NCBI RefSeq assembly: GCF_008932295.1 | Contig: NZ_WBWA01000008.1 | Coordinates: forward strand, 124,001-188,000 | Direction: 5' to 3' | DNA from: Brucella tritici | GTDB taxonomy: Bacteria > Pseudomonadota > Alphaproteobacteria > Rhizobiales > Rhizobiaceae | Length of the DNA: 64,000 nucleotides | Shown: piece by piece, positions 50,960 through 60,422 of the stretch | Layout: each line of letters opens with the position of its first letter | How positions within the stretch are numbered: position 1 is the first letter of the stretch | The notes under the pieces: model-generated | What the model was told of the DNA's origin: nothing | What the model saw: only the letters and a program-made list of their open reading frames with translations | The model's database searches: none | Translations under genes and position numbers: made by a program

Positions 50960-51786
50960 AATTCTTTCCTCGAGAAAACCAACATGGAAAGGGACAACGG
51001 CAGCATGACCCAAAGGCCGAGCGCCAGTGTCAGTGCCGGAGCCGAGAGCGTAGCGTTACCGGCTATACCACCCATGCCGGTCAGAGATCCGGCCTGTCCG
51101 AGACCGAAATTGAGAAGCCGGTAGGAATCGGCTGGATTGAGAAGAAGCAGACTGTTGAGTATGCCACCGCCAACAATACGGCCCTGATCGAAAACCAGCA
51201 GAGCAAGAAGTGCTGCGTCATAGATCAGCACGAAAAACAGCCAGACGCCGATGGCGATACCTGCTGCCGTGCTCCGCTCCCGCACCAGCGTACTTGCGAG
51301 AAAGCCGATGGCGATGAACACCGCTCCCAGCAGGACCGACGAGACGATGAGTTTCAATAACGAGAGCCAACTCCCCGCATCCACGCCAGATCCGGTCACG
51401 ATCAGCGCTACAGCCGCCACGCCGTAACCAAACAATGTCGCGAAAGCGAGAATGGCAAGCTGGCCGATGAACTTGCCCAGAACCAGCTGAATCCGGCTTA
51501 TCGGATAGCTTAGAAGCAGCAACATCGTGCCGCGTTCCATCTCACCGACGATTGCATCATGCGAAATGAGAAGAGCAATGAGAGGAATGAGGAAGATGGT
51601 CAGGCTGGAGAGGCTGACGATCACCACGTCCAACCTACTTGCTGCAACAGAACTGCCAGTGGGTGCGCTGCCGAGAAAAGTCATGCTCAGAGCCAATGCT
51701 GCAAGCAGTAACGTGGTCGCCAGAACCCAGCGATTGCGCAGGCCTTCCTGTATTTCTTTGGAAGCAATAATGAGAATATTTTTCAT
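50956..51786 (-). CDS. nosY: NosY, ABC permease for NosZ copper-site maturation
   Basis: A 276-residue ABC-2 type membrane protein with six helices: IASKEIQEGLRNRWVLATTLLLAALALSM, LIPLIALLISHDAIVGEMERGTMLLLLSYPISR, LIVSSVLLGAVFIAIGFLAS and more. It works with NosF and NosD to supply a sulfur species or assist copper loading of the CuZ cluster. Coupled by overlap to nosF and nosL. Confidence 0.95.
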   Translation of the reverse strand: MKNILIIASKEIQEGLRNRWVLATTLLLAALALSMTFLGSAPTGSSVAASRLDVVIVSLSSLTIFLIPLIALLISHDAIVGEMERGTMLLLLSYPISRIQLVLGKFIGQLAILAFATLFGYGVAAVALIVTGSGVDAGSWLSLLKLIVSSVLLGAVFIAIGFLASTLVRERSTAAGIAIGVWLFFVLIYDAALLALLVFDQGRIVGGGILNSLLLLNPADSYRLLNFGLGQAGSLTGMGGIAGNATLSAPALTLALGLWVMLPLSLSMLVFSRKEL

Positions 51787-52715
51787 TCCGCTGCCTCCGC
51801 GCCAGCCGCTTCTCCGGCATTGAGAAAATGGGCGTAAAGCTCGTCCAGCGTCGGCGGAACAAGATCGAGTTCCGTCAGATTGTCATTCATGGCCACGATT
51901 TCGCGGACAAGCGCCATCTTGCCTTCCGTCGGAGCTTCTGTTTCGAAGATATCCGGGCCGAGACGATGCCAGCGCAATGCTGCATTGGCGGTGGTCGAAG
52001 GCAACCGGGAGACGTCCGGCGTCTGCACGCGTATGCGAAGCGGCAGTTGTGAAATCCGGCGCAACGTATCGATGGAGCCATCGGCAATGATCTTGCCCTT
52101 GTTCGCGATGATGACGCGCCCGACCTTGGTTTCCAGTTCGGTCAATGCATGGGACGACATGAGGATTGTCGTGCCTTTGCTCCGCAGTTCTTCGAGAACT
52201 TCATAGAAGCTCTGGCGCAAGGCGGGATCGAGACCAGTTGTCGGTTCGTCTAGCAGCAGAACGTATGGTTGCCCGAGCAATGCCTGAGCAAGCCCCAGTC
52301 GCTGGCGCATCCCTTTCGAATAGGTGCCAACCCGCCTGTTCGCAGCATGGGCGAGGCCAACGCGCTCGAGCAGCTCAATATTTTGAGCAACCGGCATTCT
52401 CTTGAGCCGCGCATAGAAGCCAAGCGTTTCCGCGCCCGTCAGCGCCAAATTGAAAGAGACGTGCTCAGGCAGATAACCAAGGCGCAATCTGGCGGCAAAA
52501 GCACCCGTCGCCGGGTCCTCACCCAGCACACGAACCGCACCCTTGGTTGGACGGATCAGCCCAAGCATGAGCTTTATCATCGTGGTCTTACCTGCTCCAT
52601 TATGGCCAACTAGCGCGATGCTTTCTCCAGCGTGAAGGCTGAAACTCGCATCGCTTATAGCGTTGAACCCGCCATAGGACTTCGTGACCTGATCAAGAAT
52701 GACAGTCTCAGTCAT
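51783..52715 (-). CDS. nosF: NosF, ABC ATPase for NosZ maturation
   Basis: A 310-residue ATPase with Walker A LVGHNGAGKTTMIKL, signature YSKGMRQRLGLAQALL, Walker B YVLLLDEPTTGLDP and switch His (LMSSHALTE). It energises NosY. The start overlaps the nosD end by 8 bp and the stop overlaps the nosY start by 4 bp. Confidence 0.96.
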   Translation of the reverse strand: MTETVILDQVTKSYGGFNAISDASFSLHAGESIALVGHNGAGKTTMIKLMLGLIRPTKGAVRVLGEDPATGAFAARLRLGYLPEHVSFNLALTGAETLGFYARLKRMPVAQNIELLERVGLAHAANRRVGTYSKGMRQRLGLAQALLGQPYVLLLDEPTTGLDPALRQSFYEVLEELRSKGTTILMSSHALTELETKVGRVIIANKGKIIADGSIDTLRRISQLPLRIRVQTPDVSRLPSTTANAALRWHRLGPDIFETEAPTEGKMALVREIVAMNDNLTELDLVPPTLDELYAHFLNAGEAAGAEAAE

Positions 52716-54096
52716 TTGGTTTTCCTTTCGCCGGATCGGCCGGATTCGGCGGCTTCATTAGGGGATGGCTATCGACAACACCGCCCGGCAGAAGCGCCGG
52801 GAACTGGGTCTGCGCCCAGCGGATAGTCTCGATTGCCGGACTATTGATGAGAATTTTTGCCTGTGGCGCAGTCCACAAAACCTTGTCGATAAGATCATTG
52901 GGTCGGTAAGGGCTGTCAGCGATACCATCGCCATTGAGATCGAAGGCCGGATTGTCGCTCCAGTAATTGCCACGTCCATTGACCGACCAGTCAAGGTTGC
53001 GCGTGCCAACATATTTCACCTGATTGCGGTTATTGATGAAGGCATTGCCGCTCATGGCATTGCCCTCTGAACCGGCGGTAAAGTGAATGCCTATGCTGCA
53101 GTTCTCGAAACTGTTCTCGGTGAACTTGTTCTTGTTGGCATTGTAAATGAACACGCATTTTTCCGGGCCGAGCCGCGAGGCCTCGCCCACCAGCGTCTCC
53201 GTCTTGTCTTCCGCCGGAAGGCCATGTTCAGCTTTTTGAACACCGGCATCAAGCCAGCGGTCTATCGATTGCATTCGCCCGATCACGCGATTGCCGGAAA
53301 TGACCGAGCTGTTTGCATAATTGAGCAACAAGCCGTGATCCCGATCGCCGTCGGACAGGTTATCCATCACCTTGAGGCGATTGGTGTACATGATCGCGAA
53401 ACCGACAGAATTGTTGCGCGAAACATTGCCGATGACCTGGCTGTCGTCCGTGTACATGTAATGGACGGCGAACCTGACATCCTCCATAACATTGTCGCGG
53501 AAGACGTTTTTGCGGCTGGCATTAGTATAGATGCCGTCGCGCCCGTAGCGAATGACGTTGCCGATAACCTGTGCACCGGGGGCATTCCATATGGAAACGC
53601 CACTGCCGGTTTGCGCCATGCGCACGCCTCGACGGCCAATGATCTCATTGCCACTTGCGATGGAATTTGCAGCGCCGTGCAAATAAATCCCGTAGAGATT
53701 ATCGATAAGGCGATTGTTCTCGACGCGTGCGCCCTTGGCGGTTTTTGCCACGAAAATCCCGGAATTGAGGTCGGGCATATTATCGCCCGAGCCGCGCACT
53801 TCCAGCCCGCGCACGATAGCGTCTGGTGCGCTGACCGTTATGGCATTGCCCGAGCCAAGTCCGTCTACAACGGCGCCCGGTTCGCCAGTCAGTTCAATGG
53901 CGCGGTCGATCGTAAGCGCGCCATTGTGCTTGCCTTTCAGAAGCCGGACGACATCGCCCGGCTCCGCTTTGTCGATAGCCGCCTGTACGCCTTCGCCTGC
54001 CACGACATCGATCTGCCGTGCCTGCAAACCGTCGCACAGAACGACGGTCAGCAGCATTGCGGCGCTCAAGGACTGAAACCGGCGGGGGAACTTCAT
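52708..54096 (-). CDS. nosD: NosD, periplasmic beta-helix protein
   Basis: A 462-residue secreted protein from ATG 54096 (GGCAG/GAAGG region upstream; nosZ ends 5 bp before). After the signal (SLSAAMLLTVVLCDGLQA) follow carbohydrate-binding/CASH-type parallel beta-helix repeats, visible as recurring N-R-I/N-x-I turns such as VENNRLIDNLYGIYLHG, IGNVIRYGRDGIYTNASRKNVFRDN and GNRVIGR. NosD is required with NosFY for assembling the CuZ centre. Confidence 0.95.
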   Translation of the reverse strand: MKFPRRFQSLSAAMLLTVVLCDGLQARQIDVVAGEGVQAAIDKAEPGDVVRLLKGKHNGALTIDRAIELTGEPGAVVDGLGSGNAITVSAPDAIVRGLEVRGSGDNMPDLNSGIFVAKTAKGARVENNRLIDNLYGIYLHGAANSIASGNEIIGRRGVRMAQTGSGVSIWNAPGAQVIGNVIRYGRDGIYTNASRKNVFRDNVMEDVRFAVHYMYTDDSQVIGNVSRNNSVGFAIMYTNRLKVMDNLSDGDRDHGLLLNYANSSVISGNRVIGRMQSIDRWLDAGVQKAEHGLPAEDKTETLVGEASRLGPEKCVFIYNANKNKFTENSFENCSIGIHFTAGSEGNAMSGNAFINNRNQVKYVGTRNLDWSVNGRGNYWSDNPAFDLNGDGIADSPYRPNDLIDKVLWTAPQAKILINSPAIETIRWAQTQFPALLPGGVVDSHPLMKPPNPADPAKGKPND

Positions 54097-54101
54097 GGCA
54101 G

Positions 54102-56018
54102 TCAGGCCTTCTTCGGTTCCACGAGCATCCGGCCCTTCATTTCCATGTGCATGGCATGGCAGAACCACGAGCAATAATACCACCACACACCTGGCTTGTT
54201 GGCTGTGAAGGTAACTGACGCGGTTGCCTGCGGACCCACCTCCATGTTGACACCATAGTTGATGATGGCGAAGCCGTGGGTGAGGTCTTCGATTTCATCG
54301 ATGTTAGTGACATAAACCGTCACCTCATCGCCCTGCTGGACGGTGAACTCGGTGAGACCGAAGGCTGGCGCGGCAGACGTCATATAAACGCGCACCTTGT
54401 TGCCGTCCCGGATCACCTCATTCGCGTCCATCAGATCGAGACCATCGGCTTTTGCCTGAGTGACGGCATCGGCGAAGAATGGGTCCTCACGGCTCCAGAA
54501 GTTGACGGGATTGATCTTCGAGCGATGAACAATGGTCGCATCATGCGGCTCGGCAAAGCTCGGCCCGTCATGGACAATCACCATCTTCTCACCGGAAATG
54601 TCGATGAGCTGATCATTTTCGGGCTTGAGCGGCCCAACATTGAGATAGCGATCCTTGGAGAATTTGTTGAGCGAGATCAGCCACTGACCATCAGCTTCCT
54701 TGGTTTGCCCCATGGAAGTGTGGTTGTGACCCGGCTGATAATGCACATCAAGCTTCTGCCGGATCGGATCAACCTTCTCGCCCTTGAAGGCTCGCTTGGC
54801 GTCCTCAATGTTCCATTTGCAGATCTGGCTGTCGATGAAGAGCGTCGTATAGGCGTTGCCCTTGCCATCATAAGCGGTATGCAATGGCCCAAGTCCGAGT
54901 TCCGGTTCCGCAACTACTGCATCGCGGGGCTTGATCTTGTCGTCGAAAAGCTCGTCGAACTTGCGAACGTCGAACACGGTAACGGTCGGCGACAGCTTAC
55001 CGTTGGCGACCACGTGGATACCGTCTGGCGCGGTGTTGATACCATGCGGGCTGTTCGGCACGGGAATGTAACGGGTATATTTGGAACCGTGACGTCCATC
55101 GATGACCGGTACACCGTTGATTTCCTTGAAATCGCCCTTGGCAACCGCCTCTTCGATACGCTTCAGGTTGAAGATTACGATCCAGTCCTGCTCGCTCGAC
55201 ATCATTTCGGCAAGCGTCGTACCTTCCTCCGAATTGTAGCAGGTGGCAAAAGCGTACTTGCCCTGATAATCGCAGTCGACATTGTCGAGATTGCCGTCAA
55301 CCATGATCTGCCAGGCAACCTTCATGGTCTCGCCGTCAACGGCCGTGAAGATTGCATGATATTGCTTGGTGTCGGTCAGATTGCTGCCATCGTTCGGGAT
55401 CGGTGCGCGATCCTCGCCATTACAGAAGACATAGCCGGTTTTCGGATATTTCTGCACGCGCAAGCCATGCACGGTATGCTGGTTCGGAAGCTGAATGATC
55501 TTGTCGCATTTCATCACATCAAGACGGATGCGGCAGACACGCGTATTGGCCTTGTCATTGGCATAGAGATAACGCCCGTCATAAGTTCCTTCGGTGAAGG
55601 ACGGATGCGGGTGGTGCAAGTCACCATTCAGGAATATGCCGCCACGATCTTTGAGGAACTCTTGATCTTGCGGCAGAAGGCCCTCGGTCAGCACCTTCAG
55701 GCTCTCATTTGTCTGGCCCCAGCCGGTCGCGCTATCACGATTGAACACTGGAATGCGCATCAATTCGCGCATTGATGGCAGGCCGACGATACGGACCTCA
55801 CCGCTCTGGCCGCTGGAAAAGAAGACGTAATATTCGTCCAGTTCTCCGGGCTTCACTTCCGCACTGTGACCAGCGCCGCCAGCAGCAGCCGATGCCGGCT
55901 CGGTTGAGCCTGCAAACAGCGCCCCACCTAGACCGCTTGCACCGGCGGCAGCCACAAAGGCCGACGTACCGAGCAACTGTCTTCGACTGAGCTGCGTTTT
56001 CTTGGTTTCTTCAGACAT
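54102..56018 (-). CDS. nosZ: Nitrous oxide reductase NosZ (clade I, Tat-exported)
   Basis: A 638-residue periplasmic enzyme reducing N2O to N2. The Tat signal [20 protein letters not shown] marks it as clade I. The N-terminal seven-bladed propeller provides CuZ histidines (for example [35 protein letters not shown]); the C-terminal cupredoxin domain carries the CuA site [20 protein letters not shown]. Full length, no defects seen. It lies between nosR and nosD. Confidence 0.98.
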   Translation of the reverse strand: MSEETKKTQLSRRQLLGTSAFVAAAGASGLGGALFAGSTEPASAAAGGAGHSAEVKPGELDEYYVFFSSGQSGEVRIVGLPSMRELMRIPVFNRDSATGWGQTNESLKVLTEGLLPQDQEFLKDRGGIFLNGDLHHPHPSFTEGTYDGRYLYANDKANTRVCRIRLDVMKCDKIIQLPNQHTVHGLRVQKYPKTGYVFCNGEDRAPIPNDGSNLTDTKQYHAIFTAVDGETMKVAWQIMVDGNLDNVDCDYQGKYAFATCYNSEEGTTLAEMMSSEQDWIVIFNLKRIEEAVAKGDFKEINGVPVIDGRHGSKYTRYIPVPNSPHGINTAPDGIHVVANGKLSPTVTVFDVRKFDELFDDKIKPRDAVVAEPELGLGPLHTAYDGKGNAYTTLFIDSQICKWNIEDAKRAFKGEKVDPIRQKLDVHYQPGHNHTSMGQTKEADGQWLISLNKFSKDRYLNVGPLKPENDQLIDISGEKMVIVHDGPSFAEPHDATIVHRSKINPVNFWSREDPFFADAVTQAKADGLDLMDANEVIRDGNKVRVYMTSAAPAFGLTEFTVQQGDEVTVYVTNIDEIEDLTHGFAIINYGVNMEVGPQATASVTFTANKPGVWWYYCSWFCHAMHMEMKGRMLVEPKKA

Positions 56019-56038
56019 ACTTCTCTCCTTTAGAAAAG

Positions 56039-58411
56039 TCAGGCAGCAGGACCGGTGTCGGCAACGCCTTCAACCGGTTTTCCTTTGACTGAGATGACGG
56101 GTCTGGCCGGTCCACCGCCACGTTCGGCAGCCGCTGCGAGGGGGGCATTGCGGGCTGCGAATTTTTCACGCTTCACACGCACCTGGATCATGTGCGGGCA
56201 GCGCTGGTCGTCGTGATAGAGTTCCTGACAATGCATGCAGTAGATGCATTCATTGACGTTGATCTGGCCCTCAGGGTGGATCGCCTCAACCGGACATTCC
56301 TTAGCGCAACGGTGGCAGGGCGAACCGCATTCCGGCCAGCGTTTCAGCCATTCGAACATGCGGATGCGTCCGGGAATGGCGAGTGCCGCACCGAGCGGGC
56401 ACATATAGCGGCAGTAGAAGCGCTCTATAAACAGGCCAGCCGTCAGAAGTGTCAGTGCATAAATGACAAACGGCCACTCACGCGCGAATTTTAGAATTAT
56501 CGAGGTCTTGAACGGCTCGACTTCCGCAAACACTTCAGCCAGCGCGACCGAATAGAGCGACAGTCCAAACAGGCCGAGGAAGATCATATATTTGAGGGGC
56601 CAGAGGCGCTCGTGCAGTCCCCATGGCAGCTTGACTTGCGGCACTTTCAGCCATTGGGCGAGATTGTTGGTGAGTTCCTGAAGGGCGCCAAACGGGCACA
56701 GCCAGCCGCAGAACGGTCCGCGACCCCAGAATAACAGCCCCGCCGCCACCGACGCCCACAAAATGAAGATCAGCGGCGATGTCAGGAAGAATTCCCAGTT
56801 GAAGCCGGTAATCAGGGAGTTGGTGAAGGTCAGGACATTGACCACCGACAATTGCGCATTGTTGTAGAAGCCAAGCCAGACAAGGATGAACAGGAGATAG
56901 CTACGCCGCAGCCAGGTGAAGAAGCGCGGATGCCTGACCAGACTATTCTGGAAGAAGAAGATACCGACAAGAACTGTAATGGCGAAAGCGGTGATGACCA
57001 CATTGATGCGATTCATCTCCCACATGCGGACCCAGAGCGGATTGCCCTCGCCCAAAATGTCGGCTGCATTTGCTTCGCCGACCGGCTGCGGCTGACGCGG
57101 CGCATCAGCGATTGATACAGCAGGCTGGACAGGAGCCGGTTCCGGTTGCTTCGCCAGATATTTATCCGGCAAACTATAGCCGAGATCATAGCTGACATTG
57201 GCCTTGTCCCGCGCACCGAAGCCGCGCTGCACCAAGAGCTGCAAATCCCACGGTTCTGTTACGTCGAAGTCGAAGCCGTCCGGGACCTGAAACAGTGCTA
57301 TCTCGCGCAGACGTGGCGCGCCGTCGGCCATGATGTCGCCGATACGGGTATGGTTCTTGTCACGAAAGCGTACGCCCTGCCCGTCCTGCATCAACTCAAT
57401 GCGGTCAAAGATACCGCCGCGCACATATCCGGAGCCTTTGAAGGAATAGGCTCCGTCGCCAGCGACCAGGATCGCCTGACGCCCCGGCTTCAGCTGCTTT
57501 TGTAACCGTTCGTAGCCATCTTTCCCGAGTAGGCTGATGCCAATCGACGGTACTGAGACCGGCGCGACGTAAAGCTCAATGAATTCGTCGTCGGGATTGG
57601 TTGTTTCAGGGTTTTCGGCGGCGCGATCATGTTTGGCGTCACGAAACGCCTGTGTCACGTCACCAACCGACAGTTTCAGGCTGCGAACCGAGCCGTCGCC
57701 GATCAATGTTTGCCAGTCGTGTTCTTCACGAATCTGCAAATCAACCGCGCGTTGCACATTGGCTGCGACAGCCTGCACGGGAGTATTTCCGAGCCTCCCA
57801 CTGCGGATAAGGCCGACTGCCGAGCGAACGACGCTGTCCCCCATGACGAGCACGGTAACTGTCGCACCGCTGACGATTTCCACCTGTGGCGGCTTGCTCT
57901 GGCCAGCGGCAACAGCACTCATATCACTATCGACCAACGAGTTCAGCGCAGCCACAACCTTGGCTTCGGGAATGCCGATCAGCACGATCGGCTCTTTGTG
58001 GTCTACCAGTTTTATGCCGCGTATGACGCCTTTGGTATCGATGCCGACGACAATGTGGATCGGTTTGCCGGAATAGCCGATGGAACTGGTGAAATCTGAA
58101 TTCAGATAGGCATAGCCAATCACCTCGCCCCGCTTCATCAGTGGTGCGATTGGCGGCTCGCCTTGTGGCTTGCCTATCGCATCAGCCTCTTTGAAGAGCG
58201 TGCTTGCTTCAACCTTGGGAATGTATTTTTCCAGATCAGCGGCAGACGCCGTCGTCTGCCAGCAGAGCGCCAGAACAATCGCAGCCAATACGATGGATCT
58301 GACAGCTTCCAGTAAAAATGAAAATGACTGACTGACGTTTGGAAAACCCTGCTCCGGAAATCGGAAGCCCGCAGCGACCATACGGCCCGATAATACTATT
58401 TTCACGTCCAA
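56039..58411 (-). CDS. nosR: NosR, membrane flavo-iron-sulfur protein for N2O reduction
   Basis: A 790-residue protein with a signal helix ([15 protein letters not shown]), a periplasmic FMN-binding domain with the covalent site in [14 protein letters not shown] (SGATVT), six membrane helices, and cytoplasmic iron-sulfur motifs: [27 protein letters not shown] (CxxxCP) and two [4Fe-4S] sets ([31 protein letters not shown]). NosR donates electrons to NosZ and supports nos expression. The longest frame starts at TTG 58411; ATG 58381 is an alternative. Confidence 0.95.
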   Translation of the reverse strand: MDVKIVLSGRMVAAGFRFPEQGFPNVSQSFSFLLEAVRSIVLAAIVLALCWQTTASAADLEKYIPKVEASTLFKEADAIGKPQGEPPIAPLMKRGEVIGYAYLNSDFTSSIGYSGKPIHIVVGIDTKGVIRGIKLVDHKEPIVLIGIPEAKVVAALNSLVDSDMSAVAAGQSKPPQVEIVSGATVTVLVMGDSVVRSAVGLIRSGRLGNTPVQAVAANVQRAVDLQIREEHDWQTLIGDGSVRSLKLSVGDVTQAFRDAKHDRAAENPETTNPDDEFIELYVAPVSVPSIGISLLGKDGYERLQKQLKPGRQAILVAGDGAYSFKGSGYVRGGIFDRIELMQDGQGVRFRDKNHTRIGDIMADGAPRLREIALFQVPDGFDFDVTEPWDLQLLVQRGFGARDKANVSYDLGYSLPDKYLAKQPEPAPVQPAVSIADAPRQPQPVGEANAADILGEGNPLWVRMWEMNRINVVITAFAITVLVGIFFFQNSLVRHPRFFTWLRRSYLLFILVWLGFYNNAQLSVVNVLTFTNSLITGFNWEFFLTSPLIFILWASVAAGLLFWGRGPFCGWLCPFGALQELTNNLAQWLKVPQVKLPWGLHERLWPLKYMIFLGLFGLSLYSVALAEVFAEVEPFKTSIILKFAREWPFVIYALTLLTAGLFIERFYCRYMCPLGAALAIPGRIRMFEWLKRWPECGSPCHRCAKECPVEAIHPEGQINVNECIYCMHCQELYHDDQRCPHMIQVRVKREKFAARNAPLAAAAERGGGPARPVISVKGKPVEGVADTGPAA

Positions 58412-58458
58412 CCTGCGTTTGCTCTGCTATTAGTTGCGAGCATGTCTTTCGGTTGGAA

Positions 58459-58497
58459 ATTATCGGATCAGGCAAAGAGTTCATTGATTTAAAACAA
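58459..58497 (-). promoter_or_regulatory. NnrR/FNR-type box and -10 of nosR
   Basis: TTGATTTAAAACAA (58484-58497) fits TTG-N8-CAA. On the minus strand GATAAT (58464-58459) is a good -10, giving a start near 58450 and a leader of about 40 nt to nosR. It matches the nirK and norC promoters. Confidence 0.75.
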
Positions 58498-58854
58498 ATA
58501 CAAGAAGAAATCGCCCCACGTTATCAACACTGGTAATCCAGAACCTCAACAATCCTGCCAACTCACCCGATAAACAGAACCATTGAACGTTTCGGTTAGA
58601 TTCTCGATCCAAACGTCATCAAAACCTATGGATGCAAAGCGTGGATCGATCATGCGCAACTGATCATCCAAGGCGAGTAATTTCTGATAGTGCCGCTGCG
58701 CTATCCTTCAATCGACATTGGATAGCGCATAGCGTTGAACGCTGTGGAGGTCGGCTTGGCGCGATTAGGCTCAGGACTGATTAATGCAACACATATGGCA
58801 AAATTCACCTTTTGCCATATGATGTATTTCATGAATAACTTTTAAGCAGTGACT
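58498..58854. other. Intergenic region between the dehydrogenase operon and nosR
   Basis: No gene recognised. It holds the upstream edge of the nosR promoter and a hairpin at 58697-58729; the stretch 58790-58854 is AT-rich with TTTTGCCATATG. Confidence 0.6.
58697..58729. terminator. Hairpin downstream of the dehydrogenase/kinase operon
   Basis: TGCGCTATCC (58697-58706) and GGATAGCGCA (58720-58729) are perfectly complementary with a 13-base loop. The same GCGCTATCC arm occurs in the hairpin at 9011-9034. It may stop transcription from the operon at 58.9-64 kb before nosR. Confidence 0.5.
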
Positions 58855-59610
58855 TTAACTTAATACGATACCCCCATCGACATTGAGACTCTGCCCCGTT
58901 ATGAAAGCGGCATCATCGGACGCAAAAAATGCAACTGGTCCCACTACATCTTCGGGATCACCGATCCGTCGCATGGCGGTCTTTTCCTGCCAGGCTTCAC
59001 GTATTGCAACGTCATCAAGATTGACGCGGCCCATATCGGTCAAAATGATACCGGGGCAGATGCAGTTTGCCGTGATGCCAAAAGTGCCCACCTCCTGCGC
59101 GAGCACCCGCGTAAAGCCCATCACAGCGGCCTTCGATGCAGAATAATGCGCCTGTTCCGGTGCGCCATGCTTGCCGCCGATAGAGGCGATATTCACGATG
59201 CGACCGTATTTCTGTTTCTTCATGTAAGGTAAAACGGCCTGCACGACGAGGAATGTGCCCTTGGCATTTACGTCGAGAACGCTGTCCCAGTGCTCTTCCT
59301 TGAGATGTTCGACGTCGCTGGCAATCAAAATGCCCGCATTGTTGACAACGGCATCAATGCGGCCAAAAGTGCCGACAGCCTTCTGTACCATCCCCTCGAC
59401 ATCGCCCTTGTTGCTTACATCGGCATGAACCGCCAGAGCGCGACGACCGATAGCCGTGACTTCTTTCGCGACCTCTTCGAGCGCATCTTTCTGGCGTTCA
59501 ATGTCATTGATCACCACATCGAAGCCGCGTTGGGCCATACCCACAGCAATTGCGCGCCCAATACCCCGACTGGCGCCGGTAACAAGCGCGATCTTTGCCG
59601 GATGTTCCAT
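58855..59610 (-). CDS. Short-chain dehydrogenase/reductase (FabG-like)
   Basis: A 251-residue NAD(P)-dependent oxidoreductase. The cofactor motif is ALVTGASRGIGRAIAVGM, followed by VVNNAGIL, the catalytic Ser in VNIASIGGKHGAPEQAH and the YSASKAAV motif (Tyr-x3-Lys), and GQSLNVDGGIVLS at the end. ATG 59610 has GGAGG upstream. Last gene of an operon with a second dehydrogenase, an FGGY kinase and an acetoin-dehydrogenase-like complex, so it likely oxidises a sugar alcohol or ketose; the substrate is unknown. Confidence 0.92.
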   Translation of the reverse strand: MEHPAKIALVTGASRGIGRAIAVGMAQRGFDVVINDIERQKDALEEVAKEVTAIGRRALAVHADVSNKGDVEGMVQKAVGTFGRIDAVVNNAGILIASDVEHLKEEHWDSVLDVNAKGTFLVVQAVLPYMKKQKYGRIVNIASIGGKHGAPEQAHYSASKAAVMGFTRVLAQEVGTFGITANCICPGIILTDMGRVNLDDVAIREAWQEKTAMRRIGDPEDVVGPVAFFASDDAAFITGQSLNVDGGIVLS

Positions 59611-59629
59611 TTTTAACTCCTCCAGAAAT

Positions 59630-60400
59630 TCAAAGAGCCGTATAGCCGCCATCAACCGCCAACACAGTGCCGGTTACGAAGCTTGCAGCATCGGACGCGA
59701 GAAACAAAACCGCATTGGCAACTTCTCGCGGCTCACCCAACCGCCCCTGCGGCGTCATGGCAAGCCAGGTAGAAAACCATTCTTTATTGCTGCGTCCGGC
59801 CAGTGTCAGTTCCGTCGCGGTGTAACCGGGGGCGACAGCATTCACCCGTACGCCCTGCTTCGCCCACTCAACCGCCAGTGACTTCGTGATAAGATTTACA
59901 CCCGCCTTGGCGGCGTTATAGGCGATCTGCGGTTGAGGGTGGACAACGATTGCTCCGCACATGGAAGAGATGTTAACGATCGCCCCACGCCCGACCGAGG
60001 CCATGCGCTTTCCAAACGCTTGCGCGCAGTAGAAAACGCCATTGAGATTGACGTCAATCACTACACGCCAGTCCGCTTCCGTGACATCGCTTGCAGGCCC
60101 ATTCCTGACGATACCTGCATTATTGATGAGGATGTCGGGCGCGCCGATATTACGCGTTATAGCTTCGGCCACCTGTTCGCTGGCATCCCGGTCTGTCACA
60201 TCCAGCGCATAGAATTGCGCCGAAGCTGCTCGATTGGTGTTTAGCTCGGCAACAGCCGCTTCACCCGCGACCACATCGCGGTCGATAATGATAACAGTTG
60301 CACCCGCCTCGACGAAGAGTTCGGCGATAGCCCGTCCGATCCCTTTTGCGCCGCCCGTGATAACGGCGTTTTTACCAGTCAGCTGAAAATCTTTGAGCAT
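59630..60400 (-). CDS. Short-chain dehydrogenase/reductase, second copy
   Basis: A 256-residue oxidoreductase with [19 protein letters not shown], the acidic residue after strand 2 (IIIDRD) that favours NAD over [19 protein letters not shown] (Ser), YNAAKAGV (Tyr, Lys) and [16 protein letters not shown]. Only moderately similar to the neighbour at 58855, so not a recent duplicate. Located 19 bp upstream of it and 22 bp after the kinase gene. Confidence 0.92.
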   Translation of the reverse strand: MLKDFQLTGKNAVITGGAKGIGRAIAELFVEAGATVIIIDRDVVAGEAAVAELNTNRAASAQFYALDVTDRDASEQVAEAITRNIGAPDILINNAGIVRNGPASDVTEADWRVVIDVNLNGVFYCAQAFGKRMASVGRGAIVNISSMCGAIVVHPQPQIAYNAAKAGVNLITKSLAVEWAKQGVRVNAVAPGYTATELTLAGRSNKEWFSTWLAMTPQGRLGEPREVANAVLFLASDAASFVTGTVLAVDGGYTAL

Positions 60401-60422
60401 CAGTCCACCTCAACAGTCTTTA

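Noticed and set aside
53083-54177. 364-codon open frame on the plus strand opposite nosD
   Set aside because: Shadow frame; nosD order and overlaps in the operon are clear.
54276-55775. 499-codon open frame on the plus strand opposite nosZ
   Set aside because: It looks protein-like in composition but is fully antisense to nosZ, with no family resemblance or ribosome site.
58741-58760. Possible tRNA or attachment site near the nos/dehydrogenase junction
   Set aside because: Only a hairpin is present; no cloverleaf or direct repeat could be found.
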